From: an uncultured Schlesneria sp.
Lineage (GTDB): Bacteria > Planctomycetota > Planctomycetia > Planctomycetales > Planctomycetaceae
NCBI GenBank assembly: GCA_903904835.1
Contig: CAIVEI010000060.1
Location: 1 to 64,000 of the forward strand
DNA: 64,000 nt
Direction: 5' to 3'
This document shows, one piece after another, positions 47,883 through 57,968 of the stretch (position 1 is the first letter of the stretch; the number at the start of each line of letters is the position of its first letter). Both the position numbers and the translations under genes were made by a program. The notes beneath the pieces are model-generated. The model ran no database searches. It was given only the letters and a program-made list of their open reading frames with translations, and was not told the DNA's origin.

Positions 47883-49133
47883 ATGCCACGGAATCGGCGT
47901 TTTTCATTGATTGGATTCGTTGCCTGTATCACAGCCGCCGCTGCCTTTGTCGTTCATGCGTGCCCGTTTTGCCCGCCGACCGATGCGACGCTCAGCGAAA
48001 AGCTTGCTCAATCTGAGGCGGCGTGCGTCGTAAAGTTTCTGAGTTCTGTGGACGGTGAAGAACTGTCAATGCAGAAGACGACGTTCGAGGTCCTGAAACA
48101 AGTCCGTCCTTCGGATTCGTACAAGCCCTCGGCAAAAATCGAAATACCAATCGGTGTCACAGGAAAACCTGGCGATCTATTCCTTTTGATGGGCCAACTG
48201 AAAAACGACGAGATGGAATGGGGTCTTCCCATCGAAATGGACGAGTTGGGTCGTGAAGAAAAATATCTTCGGAGCGCGCCATCTCAAGAAAGTCCTCCCG
48301 TCGAACGACTCGCTTATTTCTTGAAATTTCTCGACGACAATAACAACACCATTTCGACAGATGCGTTCAGTGAATTTGCGAAGTCGAAATTCGAGGATGT
48401 TGAACAACTCGCTCCGCAGATTTCGCGTGCCAAAGTGAGAGCCTGGCTGGAAGATCCGAACCCTCAACTGATCGTTCGTCGTGCGTTTTACGGGATGTTG
48501 CTTGGACTGTGCGGAAACGACGCCGACGCTGAATTTCTCAAGCAAAAAATCCAGACGATGGACGCCAATAACAACCGGATCGGCGTCGAAGGATTGATGG
48601 GGGGGTATCTGCTGTTGCGAGGTAACTCAGGATTGCAGTCAATGATCGAACAAAAAATTGACTCCTTACCTGCAACGTTGTCGAACGATGATCCCCGGCT
48701 TTCCGATCTGAATGGTTTTCGAATGACGCTCAGTTTTTTGTGGGATTACCGGCGAAGTCAGTTTGGTGAAGAACCCCTTCGCGCGGCCATGCGACGGTTC
48801 CTGGACCGTCCCGAACTTGCCGACTTGGCCGTCAAAGATTTGGCTCGCTGGAAAGACTGGAAACCGCTCGATCAATTGATCGCCGCCTACGGTCGTGAGC
48901 CCTGGGATTCCCGATCGGCTAAAGAAAAGGTCGTCGCGTACGCTCTCAGTTGCCGGAAAGACATCCCCGCCGGTGCCGGTGCGAAACTGCCAGAACACGC
49001 GGCTAAGGCTCAGTCGTTCCTTGACAGCCTTGACCCGGAATTCGTCCAATCGGTGAAACAAGCGGGAGGTGGTTTGGCACCGCCAAACAAAACGGCTCCA
49101 AAAGCCAAACAGCCCGACACGACATCCAATTGA
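47883..49133 (+). CDS. Secreted protein with N-terminal CPFC motif, paralog 2
   Basis: Signal peptide then ACPFCPPTDATLSEKLAQSEAACVVKFLSS; shares FYGMLLGLCGN/GLMGGYLLL/RFLDRPELADL segments with paralog 1. Confidence 0.83.
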   Translation: MPRNRRFSLIGFVACITAAAAFVVHACPFCPPTDATLSEKLAQSEAACVVKFLSSVDGEELSMQKTTFEVLKQVRPSDSYKPSAKIEIPIGVTGKPGDLFLLMGQLKNDEMEWGLPIEMDELGREEKYLRSAPSQESPPVERLAYFLKFLDDNNNTISTDAFSEFAKSKFEDVEQLAPQISRAKVRAWLEDPNPQLIVRRAFYGMLLGLCGNDADAEFLKQKIQTMDANNNRIGVEGLMGGYLLLRGNSGLQSMIEQKIDSLPATLSNDDPRLSDLNGFRMTLSFLWDYRRSQFGEEPLRAAMRRFLDRPELADLAVKDLARWKDWKPLDQLIAAYGREPWDSRSAKEKVVAYALSCRKDIPAGAGAKLPEHAAKAQSFLDSLDPEFVQSVKQAGGGLAPPNKTAPKAKQPDTTSN

Positions 49134-49178
49134 AACCGTTATTCAGCCCCTGAATCAGGGTGAAGAGAAGAAAAAAAC

Positions 49179-50360
49179 ATGTTTGACCTACCCGCGATTC
49201 AATCAGCGATTCGTGACAGCAAACTCGACGGCTGGCTGCTCTACGATTTTCGAGCCAGCAATATACTTGCTCGACGCATCCTGCAGTTTCCCGACGGTCC
49301 TGCTGGATCACGTCGATGGATGTATTTTATTCCAAGTGAAGGGTCGCCGAAGAAGTTGGTCCATCGCATCGAATCCGGTGCGCTCGACCATCTGCCGGGA
49401 GACAAACTGGTCTACCTGAAGTGGCAGGAGTTTGAAGCGGGTGTCGCCAGTCTGGTCGCAGGCCGCAAACGGGTGGCGATGGAGTATTCTCCACGTAACG
49501 GCAACCCCTATATTTCTCGCGTTGATGCGGGAACCGTTGAACTGGTTAAGGCCAGTGGAGTCGACGTCATTCCTTCAGGCGACCTGATTCAACTGTTCGA
49601 AGCGGTCTGGGATGACGATCAATGGGCCATGCACCTTGAAGCAAGTCGCCACACCGATTCAGCCTATGTCGTGGCGTGGAGTTTCATCGCCAACGAGATC
49701 CGATCACGCGGTGAGACATCCGAAGCGGCCGTTCGCGATGTGATTATGGCTCATTTCGCGAAACATGGCTTGACTACATATCATCCGCCGATTGTCGGAG
49801 TGAACGCCAATAGTGGCGATCCACACTATGAAACGGGAACGGCTCCGATCCGAAAAGGGGACTTCGTCCTCGTCGATCTATGGGCCAAGCTCGACAAGCC
49901 ACGAGCCGTTTACAGCGATTTGACCCGCACCGGCTTCGTCGGTGACACTGTTCCTGCAAAATACGAAGCGATTTTTCAAATCGTCGCGGCAGCACGCGAT
50001 GCCGCCATTCAACTCGTTCGCGATCGATTCGCAGCAAAACAAGTCTTACAGGGTTTCGAAGTCGACGACGCAGCTCGGCGAGTCATCGAAAAGGGAGGCT
50101 ACGGCGAGTACTTCGTTCACCGAACGGGCCACAGCATCGGCCAGGAAACACATGGTAACGGAGCGAACATCGACAACCTGGAAACCCACGAAACCCGCCG
50201 CATCCTCCCCGGCTGCTGTTTTTCGATCGAGCCGGGAATTTACCTTCCTGAATTCGGTGTCCGCAGCGAAGTCGATGTCTTCGTCGATCGAGCAGGCCAC
50301 GTCCACGTCACAGCCGGCGAACTTCAAACATCGGTGATTCCGATCCTGAAAGATTTTTGA
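49179..50360 (+). CDS. M24-family aminopeptidase (Xaa-Pro peptidase-like)
   Basis: GDPHYETGTAPIRKGDFVLVDLWAKLDKPRAVYSDLTRTGFVG...VHRTGHSIGQETHGNGANIDNLETHETRRILPGCCFSIEPGIYLPEFGVRSEVDVFV. Confidence 0.94.
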   Translation: MFDLPAIQSAIRDSKLDGWLLYDFRASNILARRILQFPDGPAGSRRWMYFIPSEGSPKKLVHRIESGALDHLPGDKLVYLKWQEFEAGVASLVAGRKRVAMEYSPRNGNPYISRVDAGTVELVKASGVDVIPSGDLIQLFEAVWDDDQWAMHLEASRHTDSAYVVAWSFIANEIRSRGETSEAAVRDVIMAHFAKHGLTTYHPPIVGVNANSGDPHYETGTAPIRKGDFVLVDLWAKLDKPRAVYSDLTRTGFVGDTVPAKYEAIFQIVAAARDAAIQLVRDRFAAKQVLQGFEVDDAARRVIEKGGYGEYFVHRTGHSIGQETHGNGANIDNLETHETRRILPGCCFSIEPGIYLPEFGVRSEVDVFVDRAGHVHVTAGELQTSVIPILKDF

Positions 50361-50408
50361 TGAGTTTGATCAGTCACTCGGCACTTCAAAAAATTTAGGG
50401 ATACGACC

Positions 50409-51410
50409 ATGCGAGCCAATTCCATATTTCTTGTGGTAGCATCGTATTTGAGTATTTTCATTGGCGGCATGAATGCCCGTGTTCTGGCCGAGGACCAGCC
50501 GGCCGACGATTTGACTGCTGTCAATCAACACGCCGCAACTGGCACCAAGGTCGAGCCTGTTGGAAAACGGGCAAGCCCGACCGAAAGCCGACTTGCCTTT
50601 GAACTGCTGCTCGCAGAAATGGCGTCGAAACATGGCTATGGACTTGAGCAAGGTCAGCGTGTGCGTCGGATTGCACCCCCATTTCCGGAGGCCCGAGTAA
50701 CTTATTGCAATCCTGCACTCCCGTTGGAGATGAAGGCCAACCCGAATGTAACCGTCGGCGTGTGGTTTGTTTGGGACGGTGAAAAACTGCGGCAACGGGG
50801 AATGACAATTGGAGCCGCCTACCGATTGAAAGACATCATCCAGTACGGAATCAAGATTAACCCTCATGAGATTGAAGGACCGAAGGAATTCCTCGAACAC
50901 CATTTGGAAGGTGACTGGGTAATTCGATCCGTTGTGGAGGAAGAACACTTCTTGCAGGAACTCGAGAACATTCTGCAAAAGGAGTTCGATCTTCCCGTGC
51001 GACTGGCTTTTGCCAAACGAGTGCGTGAGGTCTATGTTGCCAAAGGGAAATACCACTTCGCCTCTGTAACTCGGAACGAAAACGACGCAGGACCTGACAA
51101 AACGGGCAATGTTACAAATGACCGGATCGAGATCTACGGCAGCGAGCGGAGCAGTCTCGGCGGCGGAGCCAGCGGCGAACTTAAGGATTTTCTGTCCTGG
51201 GTTGAAAGTTGGATCAATGTCTCGATCGTCGACGAAGTGTCAGAACCACCTGCAAAAGAAATCACTTGGCACTCCAATCAGCCACGATTAACGATATCAG
51301 GAAGTCACAACTCCGAATTGGTGCTGAAAAACATTACCGATCAAACCGGCATCACGTTTACGAAGGATCTTCGCGTCGTTCGCCGACTGCTCATCGAACC
51401 GCTGGAGTAA
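50409..51410 (+). CDS. Secreted hypothetical protein
   Basis: Signal peptide MRANSIFLVVASYLSIFIGGMNARVLA; a C-terminal fragment recurs at 59950-60078. Confidence 0.7.
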   Translation: MRANSIFLVVASYLSIFIGGMNARVLAEDQPADDLTAVNQHAATGTKVEPVGKRASPTESRLAFELLLAEMASKHGYGLEQGQRVRRIAPPFPEARVTYCNPALPLEMKANPNVTVGVWFVWDGEKLRQRGMTIGAAYRLKDIIQYGIKINPHEIEGPKEFLEHHLEGDWVIRSVVEEEHFLQELENILQKEFDLPVRLAFAKRVREVYVAKGKYHFASVTRNENDAGPDKTGNVTNDRIEIYGSERSSLGGGASGELKDFLSWVESWINVSIVDEVSEPPAKEITWHSNQPRLTISGSHNSELVLKNITDQTGITFTKDLRVVRRLLIEPLE

Positions 51411-51574
51411 TCTCAGCGACCCAGACAACTTCTTTCTGAAGGAGCCATACCTTTCAGTGGCTCGATTCCAGCAAGTTTTCTCACTCGCGGAATACAAAGT
51501 GATCATGACCTAAGATTCACGATCGCAGGTCTGGGTTGATGATCTCCCCATTTTTCATTTTTCGATGCCAATTC

Positions 51575-53455
51575 TTACTTCTTGAAGTCCAGTCCTGGAT
51601 CGTCTGGAGCTCCGCCGTACAGCTTGAAGTTGAAGCCGTTGTCCGACAGCACGACAAGCCCGGGCATCTGGGCGCCGTCGGCTCGCTCGAGGACGAGGAC
51701 TGCGCCGTCCACTGAGTATTTCCCTCCGAATTCCTGCTTCTTTCCTGCTTGCTCGTATGACCACGTGAACTTTGAATCGGAGGTCAAGTCGAGGGAAAAG
51801 GTTGAACCATCAGGGCGCTTGGCCGTCCATTTGCCAACGATCTTTGCCGCATCAATGGATTGCGGTGCGACAGGTTGATCGGCTGACGATTGAGTATCAG
51901 GCGGTTGGGGCGTGGGCTGGTCTGTTCCTTTTGCTGCTGGATCGTCCTGCACGAGTTTGAGAAGTTGCGCCGAGAGTTGATCGTTCGGCAGCAGTTTCAC
52001 CACGTCTTCGTACTGTTTGCGGGACGCGTCGGGGTGTCCGCACGCGAGATAGTGGTAAGCCAGAACAAACCGCGCATCGGCTGCGGACGGATTGGCTTTG
52101 ACGTAACCCTCCAGAGCCCTCAGTTGTTCGGTATACGTTGCGACATTGGCGTACATGCTACCCAAGGTCGTCCAGTCCCATCCGGGTCCGGCTGACAGCA
52201 CGGCGTACAGAGTTGCCGCCGCCTGCTTGTAGTCTTTCGTCGCAAATAAAATGAGAGCACGAAATTCGTGCAATGCGGCGTCTTTCGGCAGGACTTTGAT
52301 CGCCGCGTCGATTTCGCTTGATGCTGTGGCATAGTCTAACTGCTTAAATGCGGTGCGGGCCGATTCCATGTGAGCGGTCCCCTGCTGCACTTCAGGCGAT
52401 GTCGTCTGATTATTGACTGCGGGAATGGCAGAACCAGAGGCATCCACTATCGTTGTCGCGGTGTCGCCAGGTTGCTGGTTGATCACGGTGATGGGCTGCG
52501 AGTAGTCGTAGTACGCCGGAGCATTGCCGCCACTGACATAGTAGGGATTGCTATAACTTGCATAGCCTGAGTTATACATGATCGAGCCGAGTGCCCAGGC
52601 ACCAAGCCCCCACGCAATCGGAGCGGCGTACCAGGGACGTCCCCAATATCCGCCCCAGCCGCCGTGCCAGTAACCACCCCAGCCGCCATTCCAGTAGCCG
52701 CGGTTGTATCCGTTCGCGTAACCGTGTGCCCAGCCATTCCAGTAACCGCCGCCCGCGGGATGGTTCCAATTGCCATTCCAATTGCCATGTTGCCAGTTGT
52801 TGTAGTACGGGCGGTTGGAGGCGATGTTAATGTTATTGTGGATGTTGTTGAAATTATTGTTACCAATCTGGCCGATGTTCGTGCGGTTGCCGATATTTGT
52901 CCGGTTACCGATGTCAGTACGATTGCCGATCCCTCCACCAATATTCGTGCGGTCGCCAATTCCGCCGTTGATGTTAGGGCGCATTCCACCCTGGTTCCCT
53001 CCAGCAAACGGATTGCGCTCACCGCTTAATCCGCCGCCAAAGCGATTTCCACCACCATCCAATTGAGGCCGATTTCCGTTACCGAAATTCTGTTGGAATG
53101 AACCTCCACCGATGGGATGACTAATCGAAGGGCTATGATTGGCGATGTTGCCGAAGTTTGGTCTCGCACCACCTCCGAAGTTCGAGCCACCGCCAATCCC
53201 GCCACCAAAGTTAGGCCGCGAGCCTCCACCAATGTTACCCCCACTAAAGCCGCCACCCCCACCGAAGTTGGGACGTGCTCCGCCACCTCCGCCGAACCCG
53301 CCTCCGCCTCCACCAAAGCTGGGACGCGCTCCCCCACCCCCACCGAAGCCCCCCCCGCCTCCTCCTCGGCCACCAAAACCGCGTGCGAAGACCGCTTCGG
53401 AAGGAATTAACATGGAGACGGACAACAGGATGGCACAGACGGAATTGATTCTCAT
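51575..53455 (-). CDS. Secreted Gly/Asn-rich low-complexity protein with TPR-like and C-terminal beta domain (paralog of 28360..31002)
   Basis: ATG at 53455 (MRINSVCAILLSVSMLIPSEAVFA); Gly/Phe/Asn tracts; TPR-like AAIKVLPKDAALHEFRALILFATKDYKQAAATLYAVLSAGPGWDW; C-terminus VGKWTAKRPDGSTFSLDLTSDSKFTWSYEQAGKKQEFGGKYSVDG. Confidence 0.87.
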   Translation of the reverse strand: MRINSVCAILLSVSMLIPSEAVFARGFGGRGGGGGGFGGGGGARPSFGGGGGGFGGGGGARPNFGGGGGFSGGNIGGGSRPNFGGGIGGGSNFGGGARPNFGNIANHSPSISHPIGGGSFQQNFGNGNRPQLDGGGNRFGGGLSGERNPFAGGNQGGMRPNINGGIGDRTNIGGGIGNRTDIGNRTNIGNRTNIGQIGNNNFNNIHNNINIASNRPYYNNWQHGNWNGNWNHPAGGGYWNGWAHGYANGYNRGYWNGGWGGYWHGGWGGYWGRPWYAAPIAWGLGAWALGSIMYNSGYASYSNPYYVSGGNAPAYYDYSQPITVINQQPGDTATTIVDASGSAIPAVNNQTTSPEVQQGTAHMESARTAFKQLDYATASSEIDAAIKVLPKDAALHEFRALILFATKDYKQAAATLYAVLSAGPGWDWTTLGSMYANVATYTEQLRALEGYVKANPSAADARFVLAYHYLACGHPDASRKQYEDVVKLLPNDQLSAQLLKLVQDDPAAKGTDQPTPQPPDTQSSADQPVAPQSIDAAKIVGKWTAKRPDGSTFSLDLTSDSKFTWSYEQAGKKQEFGGKYSVDGAVLVLERADGAQMPGLVVLSDNGFNFKLYGGAPDDPGLDFKK

Positions 53456-53510
53456 GGCTTGATTCTCTTGATGAGCCTGATGCTGCTGAATTCGTAAAGG
53501 ATGCAATTCG

Positions 53511-54611
53511 TCATTCTCCCGGGAGCGGAGACCGGCGTTTGACGATAATCTCGTTGATATCTTCGATCGACTCGCCGTCGATGATGCGGTCGATTGATCC
53601 CCAGGAAATCGTGTCGGCATCAATGGGTCGGTAGAAGTTGGTCGACGAGCCGGTTTCGCCGTTTGCAGTTGCCCCCTGCATTTTGACGATCCAGCGATCA
53701 CCCGCATTCACCCAGAATCCTGTGGAATGCCCCCCGTGCGAATCAAAGATCCATGATTGGAATTGTTTCGTCACCGCGTTCCAGCCAATGCGTACTGTTC
53801 CAGACATCGCAATCTGACCGGCGACGTTGACCTTGAATTCCTGCATCAGAAAGTTGCCATTGTCGTGCCATCGACAGACGGTGTGCACCACAGATTCGGG
53901 GCTCTCTTGAATCCATTCGCCGACCAGCCATGAGAGATCTCGTTCGAGGTGGTCGTGAGGAGACAGCGCGGATGACGGTGCGTTCCAGTCGCGGACACAG
54001 GCAAGTTGCCAATTCCCGTCGACCTTCACATGGATGGCGACGTAGACGGTGGCGTCTTCAGGATCATCCTTGGAGTCTTTGGACCGCGCTGTCCCTTCTT
54101 CAATTGCCAGCATCGGCGTGAGGACGCGGATCGATGTGATATCGACCTCCATCGAGGCGTCAGGAAAATTCTTGAACACCCCTGCGAATGCTTCTTCGAT
54201 CTTCTCCCGCCCTTTCACCACTCTGTCGTTCTCATCGATCATTTCCGCCTTCGGTGAAAACAGCGATGCCAATCCTTTGGCGTCGTGCGCGTTGTACAAC
54301 CTTGTAAACGCTGCCGCACTGGCTCGGATCGCGCGCTCCTCCGAATCGTCCGGCGGCGCCGCGCCGCGGGCAATGGCGGGCTCGACGGGCTTCTTCGCCG
54401 GGTCGACAGGCTTGCTGCCGGCGTCGACCTTGGGAACCAATTGAATTCTCTTTTTTACAGACTCTTGAGCAACGCCTCCGGCGGCGGCCCTTTGTTTGAT
54501 AAAGTCCTCTGCAAAATCGACCTGTTTGTCAGGATTTTGCGCTTGGGCGAAGTAACCTCCAAACGCAACTACTACGATCGAAGCGACGACAATTCCGCGA
54601 TTGATACTCAT
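53511..54611 (-). CDS. Secreted NTF2-like (SgcJ/SnoaL-type) protein (paralog of 27289..28248)
   Basis: ASAAAFTRLYNAHDAKGLASLFSPKAEMIDENDRVVKGREKIEEAFAGVF; C-terminal half MSGTVRIGWNAVTKQFQSWIFDSHGGHSTGFW parallels the 27289 gene. Confidence 0.85.
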   Translation of the reverse strand: MSINRGIVVASIVVVAFGGYFAQAQNPDKQVDFAEDFIKQRAAAGGVAQESVKKRIQLVPKVDAGSKPVDPAKKPVEPAIARGAAPPDDSEERAIRASAAAFTRLYNAHDAKGLASLFSPKAEMIDENDRVVKGREKIEEAFAGVFKNFPDASMEVDITSIRVLTPMLAIEEGTARSKDSKDDPEDATVYVAIHVKVDGNWQLACVRDWNAPSSALSPHDHLERDLSWLVGEWIQESPESVVHTVCRWHDNGNFLMQEFKVNVAGQIAMSGTVRIGWNAVTKQFQSWIFDSHGGHSTGFWVNAGDRWIVKMQGATANGETGSSTNFYRPIDADTISWGSIDRIIDGESIEDINEIIVKRRSPLPGE

Positions 54612-54917
54612 GGTGCCCGCTGCAAAAAAGAGAATTTGAAACGACCAGAAAAGTGCAGATGCGACACGGCCCTCAGACACGGTTATTATAATCGTGGCAT
54701 TCGTGCGACGCGAGGATCGGCGGCCTGATCAAGCTTGCAGGTCCCCTTGGTACGAGTCTTTTCTCATTTGAAATGGAAACCCCGTTTCGATTCCGTTCCA
54801 TCGAGACAGTAATGTCTAATATGTCCATCATGGATCGATTGTCTCGTCCGGATACATGCGGTCCTCGACGACAAGGGCCGGGCACATGCGAAGTTCAAGA
54901 GCCTGTTCGATCCACAC

Positions 54918-55820
54918 TCAAGACCGACCGGGCTCGGCGGTGTGTGACTCTGCATCAACCACCGGCTCCGTCGGTTCCGACACCGGCACTGCCGCTGGCG
55001 GAAAAATCGGGTTCAGCAGTTGGTCGACCAAGGAGTCCGACATCGGCCCTTTGATCCCATAATCCGACGGCCACACGCTGGGTAAATAAAGTGTCCCGAA
55101 GAGCCAGTCGATCCAGGGCCACGTCGCACTGTAGTTGCGGTCGATCGGCCCGGTCCTGGTGTGATGCCAGTGGTGGTACGCGGGCGTGGAGATCAGCCAT
55201 TCAAGCGGCCCGAACCGCCAGTTCAGGTTAGCGTGAATGAAAAACCCCCAGACCAGTCCGATCACTTTGACCAATAGAGCCACATCGCTGCCCCCCTGCT
55301 GACCCGTCGGACCCGCCAATCCCAATGCGTATAACGGCACCAGGCCACAGAAATGTCCGAAGACCATGTCGAACGGATGTGCCCTGCTGCTGACGAGAAA
55401 GTCCATCTCGCCGGCACTGTGGTGAACCGCATGGAACCGCCAGAGGAATGGCACCTCATGGCACCAGCGATGGCCCCAGTAGTAACCGACATCCACAAGA
55501 ATCAAACCCGCAAAAATGCGAGCCAAGGGAGGCAACGACGCCGCAGCCTCCTGCATGAAGCCTGGTACGTAACGATGCGCCAGCCACGCGAGCATGCCGA
55601 CCGGGAGCGCAAGCAGAACGGCTGGGACCAGACCGCTGATGAAATAGTACGCCAGGTCAACGCCAATCCCCTTGCGAAAAATCTTATGGGGTTGGATCGA
55701 GAAAACTCGCTCCAGCGGTACGAAGATCACGACCAGGATCATGAGCCAAACGCTAAGGTTAGCGATCTCGAAAACGACGGACGGTACATGCGTCATGGGT
55801 CCTGGAGCCTTTTCTGTCAA
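54918..55820 (-). CDS. Sterol desaturase / fatty acid hydroxylase superfamily protein
   Basis: GYYWGHRWCHEVPFLWRFHAVHHSAGEMDFLVSSRAHPFD...PAYHHWHHT: histidine box motifs. Confidence 0.92.
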   Translation of the reverse strand: MTEKAPGPMTHVPSVVFEIANLSVWLMILVVIFVPLERVFSIQPHKIFRKGIGVDLAYYFISGLVPAVLLALPVGMLAWLAHRYVPGFMQEAAASLPPLARIFAGLILVDVGYYWGHRWCHEVPFLWRFHAVHHSAGEMDFLVSSRAHPFDMVFGHFCGLVPLYALGLAGPTGQQGGSDVALLVKVIGLVWGFFIHANLNWRFGPLEWLISTPAYHHWHHTRTGPIDRNYSATWPWIDWLFGTLYLPSVWPSDYGIKGPMSDSLVDQLLNPIFPPAAVPVSEPTEPVVDAESHTAEPGRS

Positions 55821-56011
55821 AAAAGGAGCGGCTATCCCGCTATCTGCAAGACAAACCCTGTCCTACATGAGACGCTTCGACCGGGCGGGCGGGGACCGGT
55901 TTAATACTCGCGGAACCCTAGGGCGAGGAACTCGGTCTATTTTATGCATAATGGCCGGTTGGAACGAAGTCCCACCCGGCCTAAAAAATCTCGTTCGAGG
56001 TCCAGGACTGA

Positions 56012-56809
56012 TCAGACCATAGCGGCCTTGAGTCGTCGGCGAATGTGAACAGCCCCGACCCAGATGATTCCCAGAGCCGTCAGTGCCACGGTGGAAGGTT
56101 CGGGAACGGGGTTCATTGTCACGCCATCCAGGTAAGCGATCGGCGGCTGAGAGTTCGGGTTGCCCCCGGCTGCGACCGATAGCCCGACTGCGTAAAAGCT
56201 CAACACTTCGCTGCCGGTTGTATCGGCCGTAAATACCAGGTGTTGCTGCGTCCAAGGGGTCGAGCCTGCGCTGGGGTTGTTCATCAAATCCGAAGTCTGA
56301 TAATTGAGCTTGCTGAGGGCGAGATCGTCACCGAGACCGACCTGCCATTGATCCGTCGTCGCACCATGAGTGTTGATCTGCTGGCTGGAGGCCTGGTAGA
56401 AGGTGACATCGTACGCCTGGCCCTTTACGAAGCCGTCGAAAGTCTGGTAGAGCGCCGTACTGTACTTCGGCCCGGAGTCCACCATGAGGTAGTTACTGCC
56501 ATCAAAATTGCCACTTGGAGAAACGCCAACCTGAAGATAACCGGTGCTTTGACTGTCATTGTTGCCTGTGACGAGGAACGCCTTGGCGGAGGCATTGATA
56601 TCCAGGGTCCAGTTGGGAATGACAGCGCCGGGTGTTAAGACAGTGCCATTCGGATTGAAGGTTTCAAGTTCGGCCTTGCCATTCGCCGGAGTACTGTTTT
56701 CGAAGCTGCCGTTAATCACCATGTTTCCCGCAAGAGCAGCCGATCCGCCGACCACCCAAGCAAGGGCAATGACTGCAATCACAATCGACGTAAATTTCGC
56801 ACGTCTCAT
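56012..56809 (-). CDS. PEP-CTERM sorting-domain protein
   Basis: Signal peptide; NMVINGSFENSTPANGKAELETFNPNGTVLTPGAVIPNWTLDINASAKAF (DUF642-like); C-terminus VPEPSTVALTALGIIWVGAVHIRRRLKAAMV. Confidence 0.9.
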   Translation of the reverse strand: MRRAKFTSIVIAVIALAWVVGGSAALAGNMVINGSFENSTPANGKAELETFNPNGTVLTPGAVIPNWTLDINASAKAFLVTGNNDSQSTGYLQVGVSPSGNFDGSNYLMVDSGPKYSTALYQTFDGFVKGQAYDVTFYQASSQQINTHGATTDQWQVGLGDDLALSKLNYQTSDLMNNPSAGSTPWTQQHLVFTADTTGSEVLSFYAVGLSVAAGGNPNSQPPIAYLDGVTMNPVPEPSTVALTALGIIWVGAVHIRRRLKAAMV

Positions 56810-57183
56810 GACTCTTCTGCCTTCACAGAAACATTCAAAATACTCTGGTCGCATGGGCGTTAGAATCAACCTGATTCCAACAGCACAATACCACGCGCGG
56901 ATCACTTGGCTTGAAGTACGGAGCGTCCCCGCCAATCTCGTTAATGGACGAGAATTCGGTGCGGTTTCTACTTCAGACCCGCTTCAAGAAAGCGATCCAG
57001 AGCACTCCATGCCGAACAGATCGGTATGGCCTGAAGAGTTATGTTTCTCGGTTTCACTCATGTATCCGAGATGACAGAGTCATAGACAACTGCTCACCTA
57101 CGGCAATGGCGAATTTCGAGGAAAAAGCAAAAGCATTCGCATTTCGGCGAACCGCACGTTTATCTAACTATGCGGTATTGATT

Positions 57184-57256
57184 GTTAGCCCGATCCGCGA
57201 GCGAGGGATCATTCTTGTGTTGAAGGCAAGATCCCTCGCTTGCGCGTCGGGCTAAC
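57184..57256. repeat. Inverted repeat (GATCCCTCGCTTGCGCG family)
   Basis: gttagcccgatccgcgagcgagggatc and gatccctcgcttgcgcgtcgggctaac; solo arm also at 63582-63607. Confidence 0.88.
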
Positions 57257-57693
57257 GTCTTACGGTGTTTTTTCGCACCATTGGCATACACACGCTATCA
57301 ATCAAGACTGTGCATCGAACCAATAAGAATGCATTAATAATCCGGCACGACTTTCAGAGCCAGAATCAGCTCATTTCATTAACGACACTTGGAGAACTAA
57401 GACCTTTTTACGTTATACGGAAAACCCGATGGACCGTATCAAAAGGACCGTCGAGAAATATTCGGCAGCGCATGCATAACTTCTCCCACACCAGACACCT
57501 ACTGCTAATGCTTTTTATATCGGTAAGACGCACCGAGCCAGGTACCGTCGGACAAATTGCGAACTTGATGATTATATTGATGCCGAGCAGCTCAGGGGTT
57601 TACGATAACGAAGCGTGCTGCATCGTTTTTTCCGCCCGAAGACAAATGCTGTTGTTACGTGAGAATTTATTACTGGATGCAGAAACTATAAAT

Positions 57694-57729
57694 GGAAAGA
57701 AGCCGCCCATTCATGAGCGGCTTCTTTCC
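57694..57729. terminator. Bidirectional Rho-independent terminator-like hairpin
   Basis: ggaaagaagccgc-ccattcatga-gcggcttctttcc: 13-bp perfect stem. Confidence 0.8.
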
Positions 57730-57732
57730 GTT

Positions 57733-57810
57733 TCAAGCGATCACAACGTTTTGGCTGACCGGCATCAATTCGCCGTCATTCAACTCCAGCGTCACATTGC
57801 TAGACGAGTC
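57733..57810 (-). pseudogene. Possible C-terminal gene remnant upstream of the terminator
   Basis: Minus-strand frame reads DSSSNVTLELNDGELMPVSQNVVIA* and is preceded by an in-frame TAA. Confidence 0.35.
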
Positions 57811-57881
57811 TTAGCTCGGGGTTCCGACGCAGCGGAACGAAAGGATATCGCTGACGCCTCGTGACCTTCATGACCGGAAAT

Positions 57882-57968
57882 TCATACGACATTTTTTGTC
57901 GCGCGTCGCCGAGCACGAACAACGACGAGTCCTGCCAAACCTAAAGCCGAAAGGCCTAATGTTCCGGG
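57882..57968 (-). pseudogene. Out-of-frame PEP-CTERM tail of the 57956..58696 gene
   Basis: Frame +2 reads PGTLGLSALGLAGLVVVRARRRATKNVV*, a typical PEP-CTERM transmembrane plus basic tail. Confidence 0.7.

Noticed and set aside
52483-53462. Several Thr/Ala/Pro-rich ORFs on both strands inside the second Gly-rich gene
   Set aside because: Out-of-frame readings of low-complexity coding DNA; the minus-strand gene has signal peptide, TPR and paralog support.
57265-57864. 199-aa plus-strand ORF
   Set aside because: Runs through a perfect terminator-like hairpin at 57694-57729 and has no recognisable domain or composition.
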